A program made the position numbers and the translations under genes. The notes beneath the pieces were generated by a model. That model was given only the letters and a program-made list of their open reading frames with translations, had not been told where the DNA came from and did not search any database. A stretch of DNA of 60,714 nucleotides from an uncultured Blautia sp. (GTDB lineage Bacteria > Bacillota > Clostridia > Lachnospirales > Lachnospiraceae): assembly GCA_934424575.1 (NCBI GenBank), contig CAKRXU010000015.1, positions 1-60,714 on the forward strand, written 5' to 3'. Position 1 is the first letter of the stretch, and each line of letters begins with the position of its first letter. Below are positions 19,009 through 27,154 of this stretch, one piece after another.

Positions 19009-20295
19009 TTACTCTGTCATCTTGAATGCAAGTGTATCCTGTGCTTCCTGAAGAGCATCCTCTACAGCTGTACCATTTACGATATTAACAACTGCTGTGT
19101 TAACACATTCTCTTGCTTCGTAGTGGTACGGTGTTTTTGTGAACTCCGGAATATGAGAAGAGTATTCTACAATTGTTGAGAAGATTGGCTGTCCACCGAA
19201 GAATTCATTTGGCTCATTGTAAACTTCAGACTCACCAGCCGGCAGATAACAGGAGATTGCACCTGATGCCGGAAGGATTGCATCATAGAAGTCTGTGCTG
19301 GAACCAAAGGTACTTGCAAGGAAGTCTTCTGCGAGTTCTACGTTCTTGCAGTTGGATGTGATATACCAGGAAGATCCACCGTTGTTTGCATAGTTTGTAG
19401 CGCTCTCTACATCGTCAACTTTCGGCATTGTTGTAATCTGCCACAGACCCTTCTGGTCTTCTGTGGACATCAGAGTAGCTGTGATCCAGTTACCATTTAC
19501 GATACCAGCAGCCTCGCCGCTTGTGATTGTTGCAATGTACTCATCCCAGTTGTTTACGAGTTTAACAACGTCGTTTTTAACAAGGTCTACATAAAGGTTG
19601 ATGCATTTTTCTGCTGTGTCGTTTCCAACGATATAAGCTTCTCCGTCTTCATTTACGAAGTTAGCTCCGCAGGACTGCATCATCATCATCAGAGTGTCGC
19701 CGCCTGTAGCTTCGCTTGTAAGGAGGTATTTACCGGTCTTTTCATGAACGTCTTTACCGATTTCCATGAATTTGGACCATGTGATGTCTGTCAGGTCATC
19801 CAGTGTGTATCCAGCTTCGTCAAGGATATCTGTACGATAGCAGGCGATAACAGCACCGTTGTCGAACGGAACACCATAATGTGTGTCATCTACCATTGAA
19901 TAGGACTGTTTCAGTTTTCCGAAATCATCCCAGTTGATGTCCATATCTTTGAGATCTGTGAAAGCGTCCGGATAGCTCTTCAGATATTTCTGATAGCTGT
20001 TGTCCTGCATCAGAACGATGTCCGGAAGTGTGCTGTAGTCACCTGCATTAGCTGCTGTTGTCAGTTTGGTCTGGCAGTCATCAGAAGATGTCTCAATAAC
20101 GTCTACTGCAAATCCATCATGATCTTTTGCATACTGCTCACCAGCCATCTGCATGGATTTGATGTTGAAGTTCTGATCCCATGCCCATACGGTTAAGGTA
20201 TTGTCATCGTCTGCTGCGTAAACAGTTGTAGCTGCGCCGGCAAAGGATGCTGCCATAATACCTGTCATTAATACTGCAAGTAATTTTTTCTTCAT
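19009..20295 (-). CDS. Extracellular sugar-binding protein of the ABC transporter
   Basis: A 428-residue CUT1-type solute-binding protein that captures the sugar outside the membrane. The N-terminal signal (MKKKLLAVLMTGIMAASFAG) ends near VYA-ADD. There is no cysteine in the signal region, so no lipobox: unlike most Firmicutes binding proteins it does not appear to be a lipoprotein. The start follows GGAGGA. The mature part is acidic and aromatic-rich (TVWAWDQNF). It is the first gene of the operon, which is preceded by an extended -10 promoter. Confidence 0.92.
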   Translation of the reverse strand: MKKKLLAVLMTGIMAASFAGAATTVYAADDDNTLTVWAWDQNFNIKSMQMAGEQYAKDHDGFAVDVIETSSDDCQTKLTTAANAGDYSTLPDIVLMQDNSYQKYLKSYPDAFTDLKDMDINWDDFGKLKQSYSMVDDTHYGVPFDNGAVIACYRTDILDEAGYTLDDLTDITWSKFMEIGKDVHEKTGKYLLTSEATGGDTLMMMMQSCGANFVNEDGEAYIVGNDTAEKCINLYVDLVKNDVVKLVNNWDEYIATITSGEAAGIVNGNWITATLMSTEDQKGLWQITTMPKVDDVESATNYANNGGSSWYITSNCKNVELAEDFLASTFGSSTDFYDAILPASGAISCYLPAGESEVYNEPNEFFGGQPIFSTIVEYSSHIPEFTKTPYHYEARECVNTAVVNIVNGTAVEDALQEAQDTLAFKMTE

Positions 20296-20351
20296 TTAGA
20301 TGTCCTCCTTTTATTAAGCGTATTCTTTTACCCCGAATTGCTTATGAACCA

Positions 20352-20360
20352 ATTATAGCA
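20352..20360 (-). promoter_or_regulatory. Extended -10 promoter of the sugar ABC operon
   Basis: TGCTATAAT on the minus strand (20360-20352) is an extended -10 without a good -35, about 57 bases before the binding-protein start. This suits a promoter needing an activator. The rest of the 20361-20504 gap is AT-rich with no gene seen. Confidence 0.6.
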
Positions 20361-20504
20361 TCCGATTCAATAGGATAGTTTGCAGAATCATTTACATAAT
20401 GTGCATTTTCGACCTTTTTGTATATTTCGCACTATTCACATACTTCATTTTTAGGTTTTTTGTTCGTTTTTCGTATTCTTGCGTTTTTTGTCGTGTCATT
20501 TTGA

Positions 20505-20562
20505 TGAAAAAAATCCTCTCTTTTCGACAGAATGCATAGATTCTTTGTTTCCAAGAGAGGTC
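20505..20562 (-). terminator. Terminator after the 170-residue membrane protein gene
   Basis: On the minus strand CCTCTCTTGG and AAGAGAGG form the stem, followed by ATTTTTTT. The loop is large (about 30 bases). Confidence 0.7.
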
Positions 20563-20626
20563 TTTGTTCTTATTTCATAAATTTTTCATTCATTTTTTGT
20601 ACATATTTCACATATTTTTTCATAAT

Positions 20627-21139
20627 TTATGCAAAATAGACTTTTTGAGGATGCAGGGTTTTTATGGTATGCAGCATCTCATCTGTAAGATCGAGAAGAA
20701 GTTTTATTTTATTTCCGTCCTCTTTTACGATCATTGTGTAGTATGGCACGTCATCATCGTAGGATGTGTAATCGTATTTCTTAAGTTTTTCCGTACCGCC
20801 GTTTTTCTTGTATTTTGCAACGCTTTCGTGCCAGTGCGGCGCGGTCACTTCCATTTCTCTGAGGTCCAGGACATGGGCAGTCTTGCGGTATTTTTTGCCA
20901 TAGATCACATCAATGGTAAGGGTATCGCTCTCAAGTGTATACTCATAATCTTTCTGGCTGAAGACATCATACACGAAGTAAAGTGCCGCCAGCAAAAAGC
21001 CTGCCAGCATGAAGGACTGTGAGATCGTAATGCCAAGTATTACAAAGAACACGGCAAAAATGATCATAACTTTGCGCAGGATTCCGGACATGCTTTTTTT
21101 CTTTCGGGATACCTGCTCTACAATTTTGTAATCGTACAT
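20627..21139 (-). CDS. Small membrane protein with two N-terminal helices, unknown function
   Basis: A 170-residue protein. A basic N-terminus (SRKKKSMSG) precedes two adjacent hydrophobic segments (about 22-39 and 44-60), and a C-terminal domain of about 105 residues is predicted to be mostly strands (YEYTLESDTLTIDVIYGKK), reminiscent of a bacterial PH-like fold. It may belong to one of the small Lachnospiraceae DUF families (DUF6106-like), but I cannot confirm this. It follows the AraC gene on the same strand by 31 bases and ends in a terminator, so the two are likely co-transcribed. Confidence 0.7.
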   Translation of the reverse strand: MYDYKIVEQVSRKKKSMSGILRKVMIIFAVFFVILGITISQSFMLAGFLLAALYFVYDVFSQKDYEYTLESDTLTIDVIYGKKYRKTAHVLDLREMEVTAPHWHESVAKYKKNGGTEKLKKYDYTSYDDDVPYYTMIVKEDGNKIKLLLDLTDEMLHTIKTLHPQKVYFA

Positions 21140-21170
21140 TAAAAAATTCCTTTCTGTTTTGGATTCTATT

Positions 21171-22109
21171 CTACCATCCCTCTTCTGAGTGGATGTCGAA
21201 TTTCAGGATCTGCTGTTCGTAGCTTTCCGGGCGTTTTCTCCATTCGATCGGGGTAACTCCCATGAGCTGTTTAAAGTTCCTGTTGAACGTTGAGTTTGTC
21301 GTAAATCCGCACTTATGGGCAATATCTGCCACCGGTGCATCTGTTTTCTGCAGAAGATTACAGGCAGTCTGTATCCGCACGGTATTGATATATTCCAGAG
21401 GGCTTACTTTCATATAAGAGGTAAAAAGCCGTCGAAAATGCGTCTCACTGATATGACAGCTCTTTGCGAGATTTTCGATCTTGATATCTTCCATGTAGTG
21501 ATCGGATATGTAATCGAGAGATCTGGAGATCATGTTCGTGATCTTTCCCTTTTCTTCCAGAACTCTCTCTTCTGCTTCATTTCGATTCATTCTGGCAATT
21601 TCCGCCAGAAGTGACGCAAGAATTCCTTTTGCTTCCTCAAGATAAAATTCCTCGCCATTTCGCATGATGTCCATAATCTTGAGAATCTTGGCTGCTACAG
21701 AGGTATTGTCTGCTTCTTTTAAAAACAGTGGTTTGGAATAAATACGCTGGATCATTTTTTCTGCTTTTACAGGATTGTCCAGAAATTTCCGAAGAAATCC
21801 CTCTACGTCGATAAACAGATACTCCCACTGGCTAAGGTCTCCCGGATCGCTGTTTGTGGTATGTGGAAAATTCGGCGGAAGGACAGAAAACTCTCTTCCT
21901 CCAAACCGCACAGTATCCTCTCCCAAAATCAAATCTCCGGTTCCTTCATAACAAAATCCGATCTCCAGATAATTATGGAAATGAAGATAATCCACACCTT
22001 TGCCATAATTCTGCCGCCATTTCTGCCCCAGCAATGCCAGGATCGGACTCCCCGCCGGCATCTGGTAGTAACGAAACTCCATCTTGGGCTTTTTTCTCTT
22101 TTTCGCCAT
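21171..22109 (-). CDS. AraC family transcriptional regulator
   Basis: A 312-residue regulator with an N-terminal cupin (HFHNYLEIGFCYEGTGDLIL, about 42-61) and a C-terminal double HTH ending in DIAHKCGFTTNSTFNRNFKQ and GVTPIEWRK. GGAG precedes the ATG. The adjacent sugar ABC operon and the membrane protein gene downstream are candidate targets, but no carbohydrate gene is directly divergent. The 130-base upstream gap contains an 18-bp near-palindrome and the terminator of the next operon. Confidence 0.9.
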   Translation of the reverse strand: MAKKRKKPKMEFRYYQMPAGSPILALLGQKWRQNYGKGVDYLHFHNYLEIGFCYEGTGDLILGEDTVRFGGREFSVLPPNFPHTTNSDPGDLSQWEYLFIDVEGFLRKFLDNPVKAEKMIQRIYSKPLFLKEADNTSVAAKILKIMDIMRNGEEFYLEEAKGILASLLAEIARMNRNEAEERVLEEKGKITNMISRSLDYISDHYMEDIKIENLAKSCHISETHFRRLFTSYMKVSPLEYINTVRIQTACNLLQKTDAPVADIAHKCGFTTNSTFNRNFKQLMGVTPIEWRKRPESYEQQILKFDIHSEEGW

Positions 22110-22137
22110 TGTATCCCTCCGTTTCTCAGAGATATGG

Positions 22138-22155
22138 GTTACTGTGAGCAGTTAC
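22138..22155. other. 18-bp near-palindrome matching the ends of a foldback repeat
   Basis: GTTACTGTGAGCAGTTAC has 7-bp arms GTTACTG/CAGTTAC with one mismatch. These arms equal the outer termini of the foldback repeats at 42068-42210 and 60491-60632. It may be an excision footprint, a solo end or simply an operator of the AraC gene. Confidence 0.4.
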
Positions 22156-22189
22156 AGATATTTTACTATTGTACAACAAAAAAAGTGTA

Positions 22190-22234
22190 AAAAAAAGACC
22201 TCTCTGCCATAACTGGCATTGAGATCTTTTTTAT
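22190..22234. terminator. Terminator of the acid-sugar operon; contains copy 1 of a 32-bp direct repeat
   Basis: TGCCA and TGGCA around a TAAC loop, extended by AAAAAAGACCTCTC and GAGATCTTTTTT, form a stem with T-runs on both strands, directly after the GntP stop. The 32 bases 22200-22231 recur exactly at 27101-27132. Confidence 0.85.
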
Positions 22235-22243
22235 TACATGTTC

Positions 22244-23524
22244 TTAAAGGATGATTCCATATACAATCGTAGATGCCACTACAATGATCAGACCTTCCAG
22301 AATATCAATCGGGAGAAGTTTCATTCTTTCATTGATCGGCATTCCCATTGCTCCGGCGGATGCATGGAAGATAGATCCATGTGGAAGGGAATCCAGAACG
22401 ATGGTTCCGGCATGAAGCATAGCGGCTCCATAAAGTGCCGGTACGATCTGTGTGATCGTTTCTGAAAAAGTCGCAGATGCAATCGTTGCTCCTGCAGAAG
22501 ATGAGGCAGTTGCTCCTGCCATCACAACTCCGGAGATCGGAGCCAGCAGAAATGCCGGAAGATTCATTGCATTCAGAACCATGGTCATATCTGCCTGGAA
22601 CTGGGAGGTCTTTACAATTCCAGAAATTGTTCCGGTTCCGATCAGGAGGATTGCTACCGGCATCATTTTGCCAAGTCCATAAGAAATATATTCTCTGAAA
22701 TGATCCATCTTTCTCATGCAGAGCAGTCCAACGATAGCTCCTGCCGGAAGTGCGATCAGAGGATCTACGGTTATGCCACAGATCGGGCGAAGCATCAGAA
22801 GCACAACTGCTACAAGTGGTCCGATGATCGCTGAACCGATAGATGGAAGTCCCATCGGCTGTGTATTGACTTTTATAGATTGCTCTTCCTGCGCACCATT
22901 TTCTTTATGACCTTTTCCTGCCAGAAGGGTACAGATTATAACAGTTCCCGCAAGTCCGACAAGTGCAGGAATGATTCCTGCCGCCATCAGTGCAGAAAGA
23001 TCTACACCGAAGTTTTCTGCCGCCGCAATAGTATTCGGATTCGGTGAAATGACCATACCGGCTTTTTCTCCACCCATCAATGCTGCCAGAAGAATGAAAT
23101 TGCTGCATCCGATTCTCTGTCCTATAACCATAGCTATCGGTGCCACCGTGATAACTGCTACATCGCCAAATACACCAACTGCTGTCAGAATCATTGTTGC
23201 AAGTGCCAGAGAAAATAATGCTCTTTTTTCTCCAAAAATCTTGATAATCTGGTCTGCGATCTTTACTGCCGCACCCGACTGGATCAGTACACCTGCCAGG
23301 ATTCCGGATGTTACGATTCGAAGAATCGCAGGCATGATGCTCTGTGCTCCTGTTATCATGCAGGAAACGGTTCCTTCCAGTCCCGCACCGCCGATCACAC
23401 CGCCCACGAATGCACCGGCGATCATGCTATATGCAGGTTCTATTTTTTTTATGATGAGAATAATGGCAACTGCCAGACCGATAAGCGCACCAATCGTCGT
23501 AATCGTAATATCCATATCCGTCAC
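22244..23524 (-). CDS. GntP family permease (gluconate/acid-sugar:H+ symporter)
   Basis: A 426-residue membrane protein of the GntP family with many Gly/Ala-rich helices, the family pattern FGEKRALFSLALATMILTAV and a conserved ASSSAGATIASATFS segment. GntP members import gluconate and related sugar acids. Here the two genes directly upstream in the operon are a four-carbon acid-sugar kinase and a hydroxyacid dehydrogenase, so threonate or erythronate is the likely substrate. It is the third and last gene of the operon. Confidence 0.92.
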   Translation of the reverse strand: MTDMDITITTIGALIGLAVAIILIIKKIEPAYSMIAGAFVGGVIGGAGLEGTVSCMITGAQSIMPAILRIVTSGILAGVLIQSGAAVKIADQIIKIFGEKRALFSLALATMILTAVGVFGDVAVITVAPIAMVIGQRIGCSNFILLAALMGGEKAGMVISPNPNTIAAAENFGVDLSALMAAGIIPALVGLAGTVIICTLLAGKGHKENGAQEEQSIKVNTQPMGLPSIGSAIIGPLVAVVLLMLRPICGITVDPLIALPAGAIVGLLCMRKMDHFREYISYGLGKMMPVAILLIGTGTISGIVKTSQFQADMTMVLNAMNLPAFLLAPISGVVMAGATASSSAGATIASATFSETITQIVPALYGAAMLHAGTIVLDSLPHGSIFHASAGAMGMPINERMKLLPIDILEGLIIVVASTIVYGIIL

Positions 23525-23533
23525 CTCGTCTTT

Positions 23534-24958
23534 TTATTTCTGAATCAGGACTTCAACTGCTTCACGCAGTGTTGTATCTTCACCTACATTTCCCGGAAAG
23601 ATCACATATGGTGTCAATGGAAATCTGCTCTCTTCTCCTGTCTGCCATACAGGGATTCCAGGTTTGATCTGTCCAAGTACATTTGCTTTCTTAACAGCAA
23701 GCGCTTTTGTTCCGACATCGCTGGAAGTGATCCCTCCCTTTGCAATCACAAATCCTGGAGTGATCTTCAGGCGTCCAACCAGGGACTGAACAGCATCAGA
23801 AATCTTTACGGAAAGTCTGAGTTCGTCTTCTTTATCTCCGGTATCTGCTGTGATCAGTGCTCTCGTTGTATAACAGCAGACTGTTTTGCCGGCACGGATG
23901 CATGCTTCTTCTTTGTCGAGACATCTCTGTACTTCTGCTTCAAACGCTGCATCATCTTTTACCAGGGTTGCATCTAATTCAATAAATTCTACATCTGTCA
24001 GTTTCTTAAGTTCTTCTACCTGTCTGGTTGTTTTGTCTGTATGAGAACCGACCACGATGATTCCACCATTTTCTGTCTCATTTACTACCATTTTTTCTCT
24101 GGTAAGGAGAGGCTGGTCTGTAACGCCACCCATAACCTTGACGATTGCCGCTGCTGTACGGAACATAAATACCTTGCCAGCCGCCATTGCACGATAGAGA
24201 GCTACGCAGAATACTTTTACATCAGCATAATCAACGGCATTCACGATAATTTTGTTGAAATTTCTGACTTCCATAAGTTTCTTCTGGATACTGTCGATAT
24301 CCATATCGTGGATCTCTTCAAGAGAAATACAGGTAACATCAGAAGCTTTGTATGCACCTTTGGTCTTTTCTTCCACGTATTCCGGCATGGTTGCTGCAGT
24401 GTAACCAAAAGTCTTATCTTTTGCAAACTCTGTCTCATTTGCCGGGATCAGTTCGTCCCCATATTTAACATAGTGAACATCATCGATCGTAAAACGGCCG
24501 CCTTCCTTGAAGAATGGACAAAGGATTTCTCCGTCGATAGTCTTACCGGTATTTTTCTCATAATTTGCTTTCAGAAGTTCTGTTTCCAGTGGATAATGAC
24601 CGCGCAGAGTGGAGTCGCTTCGGCTGATAAAAATGTATTCTCTGCCGGTTTCCTTGGCAACCTCATCTACAACTTCAGCAATCGCATTGTGTGCTTCTGT
24701 TGTCTGCTCAGTCGTAAATCCTCTGGAATTGGTAAGTATGTAGAACAGATTATTGGATTCTTCAAACCCCTGACGGATGGTATCTTTTTCCCAGTTTGTA
24801 TAGACAGAGATATCATGAACTGTCTGAACGCCTGTCGGGTCATCGTCCAGAACAACGATCTTTTTCTGATTCCGGGCAATTTCTTTATTTAAAAGAGTAT
24901 CTATGTATGCCTCGTCGATTTTTTTATAAGAATTTAAAACCTGTGCATTTAATGCCAT
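23534..24958 (-). CDS. Four-carbon acid-sugar kinase (DUF1537/OtnK family)
   Basis: A 474-residue ATP-dependent kinase of the former DUF1537 family. The N-terminal substrate domain shows VLDDDPTGVQTVHD (about 35-48) and SRSDSTLRGHYP; the C-terminal nucleotide domain contains VIAKGGITSSDVG and the Gly-rich ending FPGNVG. Members phosphorylate 3-oxo-tetronates made by a partner dehydrogenase. The length is somewhat above the usual 420-430 because of an N-terminal extension. It starts about 23 bases after the dehydrogenase gene. The decarboxylase (OtnC-type) and isomerase that complete the known pathway are not in this window. Confidence 0.92.
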   Translation of the reverse strand: MALNAQVLNSYKKIDEAYIDTLLNKEIARNQKKIVVLDDDPTGVQTVHDISVYTNWEKDTIRQGFEESNNLFYILTNSRGFTTEQTTEAHNAIAEVVDEVAKETGREYIFISRSDSTLRGHYPLETELLKANYEKNTGKTIDGEILCPFFKEGGRFTIDDVHYVKYGDELIPANETEFAKDKTFGYTAATMPEYVEEKTKGAYKASDVTCISLEEIHDMDIDSIQKKLMEVRNFNKIIVNAVDYADVKVFCVALYRAMAAGKVFMFRTAAAIVKVMGGVTDQPLLTREKMVVNETENGGIIVVGSHTDKTTRQVEELKKLTDVEFIELDATLVKDDAAFEAEVQRCLDKEEACIRAGKTVCCYTTRALITADTGDKEDELRLSVKISDAVQSLVGRLKITPGFVIAKGGITSSDVGTKALAVKKANVLGQIKPGIPVWQTGEESRFPLTPYVIFPGNVGEDTTLREAVEVLIQK

Positions 24959-24981
24959 CGTTATTCCCTCCTGAATCTGTT

Positions 24982-25869
24982 TTAATCAAATTTCTTTACT
25001 TCGATACCTGCCAGTTTCTCAAAATACTGTACGATTCCGCCGTGGTCATCCTCCATATGTCCATGGATCTTCAGTGTCTGCAGAATCTCATATAACTGTG
25101 CAGTGTAAGGAATCGGTACATCAATGGAATGTGCAGTATTTACAACATTCTTGATGTCTTTATGGTTGATTCTGATCGGTCCGCCCGGTTTGAAATTACG
25201 CTCAATGATCATCGGGATCTTGGCATCCAGAACTGCACTTCCTGCAAGTCCGCCACGGATTGCCTCATATACTTTCTTCGGATCAGCTCCTGCTTTGGCT
25301 GCAAGAACAAATGCTTCAGAAACAACTGCGATCGTATTGTTTACAATAACCTGATTTGCCAGTTTGGTTACGCTTCCACTTCCGGATTCACCGATCAGAA
25401 GTGCAGAGGAACCAAGGATATCAAAATATTCCTGCATTGCTTCGAAATCCTCTGCATCTCCACCTGCCATGATTGCCAGTGTTCCGTTCACTGCTCCAGG
25501 CTCTCCGCCAGATACCGGTGCATCCAGGAAACCAACTCCTTTTGCCTTAAGTCCATCGTAGCATTCTTTGGATTCAACTGGGGTTACAGAACTCATGTCG
25601 CATACGATCGCGCCTTCTTTGATGGTAGATGCAACTCCGCTCTCTCCAAACAGAATGGATTTTGAGATTGCACCGCTCGGAACCATAATGATGATTCTGT
25701 CGCACTGTTCACCGATCTCTGCATAAGTTGCTTCCTGTGCCCCTGCTTTTACTACATCTGCTACTGCATCTTTATTGAGGTCGGATACAAGAAGTTCTTT
25801 GCCTGCTTTTAATAAGTTCTTTGCCATTGGTCTTCCCATGATTCCAAGTCCGATAAATCCTGTTTTCAT
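24982..25869 (-). CDS. 3-hydroxyacid dehydrogenase family oxidoreductase (GarR/LtnD-like)
   Basis: A 295-residue NAD(P)-dependent beta-hydroxyacid dehydrogenase. The Rossmann motif GFIGLGIMGRPMAKNL (4-19), the substrate-binding DAPVSGGEPGA (about 116-126) and the catalytic lysine in GSVTKLANQ (K about 171) are all present. Annotated relatives are tartronate-semialdehyde reductase (GarR) and L-threonate dehydrogenase (LtnD). With a DUF1537 kinase and GntP permease in the same operon, oxidation of a four-carbon acid sugar is favoured. It is the first gene and is driven by a promoter with an internal palindromic operator. Confidence 0.9.
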   Translation of the reverse strand: MKTGFIGLGIMGRPMAKNLLKAGKELLVSDLNKDAVADVVKAGAQEATYAEIGEQCDRIIIMVPSGAISKSILFGESGVASTIKEGAIVCDMSSVTPVESKECYDGLKAKGVGFLDAPVSGGEPGAVNGTLAIMAGGDAEDFEAMQEYFDILGSSALLIGESGSGSVTKLANQVIVNNTIAVVSEAFVLAAKAGADPKKVYEAIRGGLAGSAVLDAKIPMIIERNFKPGGPIRINHKDIKNVVNTAHSIDVPIPYTAQLYEILQTLKIHGHMEDDHGGIVQYFEKLAGIEVKKFD

Positions 25870-25983
25870 TTTGCATTCTCCTTTTTGATCTGTTGAAATT
25901 TGTAATTGTTCTGGTTACTTCGGATATCCTTTTTTGTCTTTTATTATTTTTGTTTTCTGTTCGTTTTCTTTGTTTGTGGCTTC

Positions 25984-26012
25984 ATTATATCGTATACCGG
26001 TATACCGGTCAA
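25984..26012 (-). promoter_or_regulatory. Promoter of the acid-sugar operon with operator in the spacer
   Basis: On the minus strand TTGACC (26012-26007), a 17-base spacer and TATAAT (25989-25984) form a near-consensus promoter. The spacer and -35 contain overlapping palindromes, ACCGGTATACCGGT (25996-26009) and TATACCGGTATA (25993-26004). A bound repressor would block RNA polymerase. The divergent FCD-GntR protein is the obvious candidate. Confidence 0.8.
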
Positions 26013-26145
26013 TACTCTAATTTGCTTTCTCTCTTTTCAACATTTTTTATCCTTTGTTTTTGTATAAACTATCCAATTTCTGGTTTTTGTTTTGTTATAT
26101 TTTTGACAATTTAATGCATTTTTGAGGGCTTTTTTCTATTTTATA

Positions 26146-26174
26146 TTGACCTGTTTTTTAGATTGAGGTATGAT
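26146..26174 (+). promoter_or_regulatory. Promoter of the FCD-GntR regulator
   Basis: TTGACC (26146-26151), a 17-base spacer and TATGAT (26169-26174) lie about 60 bases before the regulator start, divergent from the acid-sugar promoter. The TATACCGG palindrome is not repeated here. Confidence 0.75.
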
Positions 26175-26234
26175 ATTTTCAAGAAAAATACACGTTTTTT
26201 GCAGAAAATTTTTAGATTTTTAAGGAGTTTTTGT

Positions 26235-26879
26235 ATGATACCTTTAAATGAACAGGCTTATAAACACCTTCAGAAGTTAATTCTGGAAAATCAGCTTTCC
26301 TATCACGAGATATACTCTGAGACAAAATTATCAAAGGAAATCGGCATCTCACGAACTCCATTTCGAGATGCGATCCATCGCCTGGCACAGGAAGGCTATA
26401 TTGATATTATTCCAAATAAGGGATTTATGCTGCATCAGCTTACCAAACAGGATGTCAATGAAACTTTTCAGGTCCGTTCTGCATTGGAAAGCTACTGCAC
26501 GATTCAGATCTGTAAGGATTTTGAGTGCCGAAAAGCACGAAGATTGTTCAAAGAACTTCATATGATCATGGACGATATGAAAGAGATCATGGATACCACC
26601 CATTCCATTGATGAATTCTGCGAATATGATTTTCAATTCCATACCAAGATTATTACTTACCTTGAAAATGAACAGTTTTCTTCCATATTTTCCACCTTTA
26701 TGTACCGCATGAAGGCACTCGCCAGACTTTCTCTCTCTCATAAGGGACGAATGGAAAATACTTATAATGAACATATGGCGATACTGAATGCTCTGGAAAC
26801 CGGTGATTCTGAACATATCTATGAAATCACAATTGCTCATATGGAACGGCCGAAGGGAATCAACCTTGAGGATTTATGA
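26235..26879 (+). CDS. GntR family regulator, FCD subfamily
   Basis: A 214-residue FadR/FCD-type regulator. The winged helix (about 1-65) contains LSKEIGISRTPFRDAIHRLA, and the FCD effector domain (about 75-214) has the helical pattern and metal-binding histidines (DFQFHTKI, HMAILNA) of the family. FCD proteins typically bind carboxylic acids, matching the acid-sugar operon. The ATG at 26235 follows AAGGAG; an upstream in-frame ATG at 26163 overlaps the promoter. It likely represses the divergent operon through the TATACCGGTATA operator. Confidence 0.9.
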   Translation: MIPLNEQAYKHLQKLILENQLSYHEIYSETKLSKEIGISRTPFRDAIHRLAQEGYIDIIPNKGFMLHQLTKQDVNETFQVRSALESYCTIQICKDFECRKARRLFKELHMIMDDMKEIMDTTHSIDEFCEYDFQFHTKIITYLENEQFSSIFSTFMYRMKALARLSLSHKGRMENTYNEHMAILNALETGDSEHIYEITIAHMERPKGINLEDL

Positions 26880-26913
26880 TTTTTTTGAGTTTTTCACCTC
26901 TCAAGTTTCAACA

Positions 26914-26941
26914 TTGTGACCGACATTAATGTCGGTCACAA
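26914..26941. repeat. Perfect 28-bp palindrome
   Basis: TTGTGACCGACATT is immediately followed by its reverse complement. It lies 35 bases after the FCD-GntR stop. No T-run follows on either strand, so it is not a normal terminator. The rest of 26880-27054 has only a weak GCATCG/CGATGC pair (26963-26997) and no gene. Confidence 0.7.
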
Positions 26942-27054
26942 AAATATTTATAGCAACTTCCAGCATCGAAAAATATATATCATGCAAAAACCGATGCCCG
27001 ATGATTATTAAAAAAGAAAATTTTTCAAGTTTTGAACATGTCTGAATGCATAAA

Positions 27055-27084
27055 GAAAAGTCCACAGCATTTGCCATGGACTTT
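27055..27084 (-). terminator. Terminator of the pflB-pflA operon
   Basis: AAAGTCCA and TGGACTTT form the stem around ten bases, followed on the minus strand by TTTTCTTTA. It is the second hairpin after the pflA stop; the first is the repeat at 27101-27132. Confidence 0.75.
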
Positions 27085-27100
27085 ATCTACAGTCTGATGT

Positions 27101-27132
27101 CTCTCTGCCATAACTGGCATTGAGATCTTTTT
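27101..27132. repeat. Copy 2 of the 32-bp direct repeat
   Basis: Identical to 22200-22231. It folds with TGCCA/TGGCA around TAAC like copy 1, but the outer stem is lost on one side, so on the minus strand it has no T-run. Together the copies bracket the acid-sugar cassette. Confidence 0.85.
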
Positions 27133-27154
27133 CTTTTCCAGTCTTCTGACCGGT

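Noticed and set aside
22244..26879. Composite transposon for the acid-sugar cassette
   Set aside because: No transposase or inverted ends are present; the flanking repeats are only 32 bp and form terminator hairpins.
26914..26941. CRP/FNR binding site
   Set aside because: TGTGA and TCACA are 16 bases apart instead of six, so it does not fit the CRP pattern.
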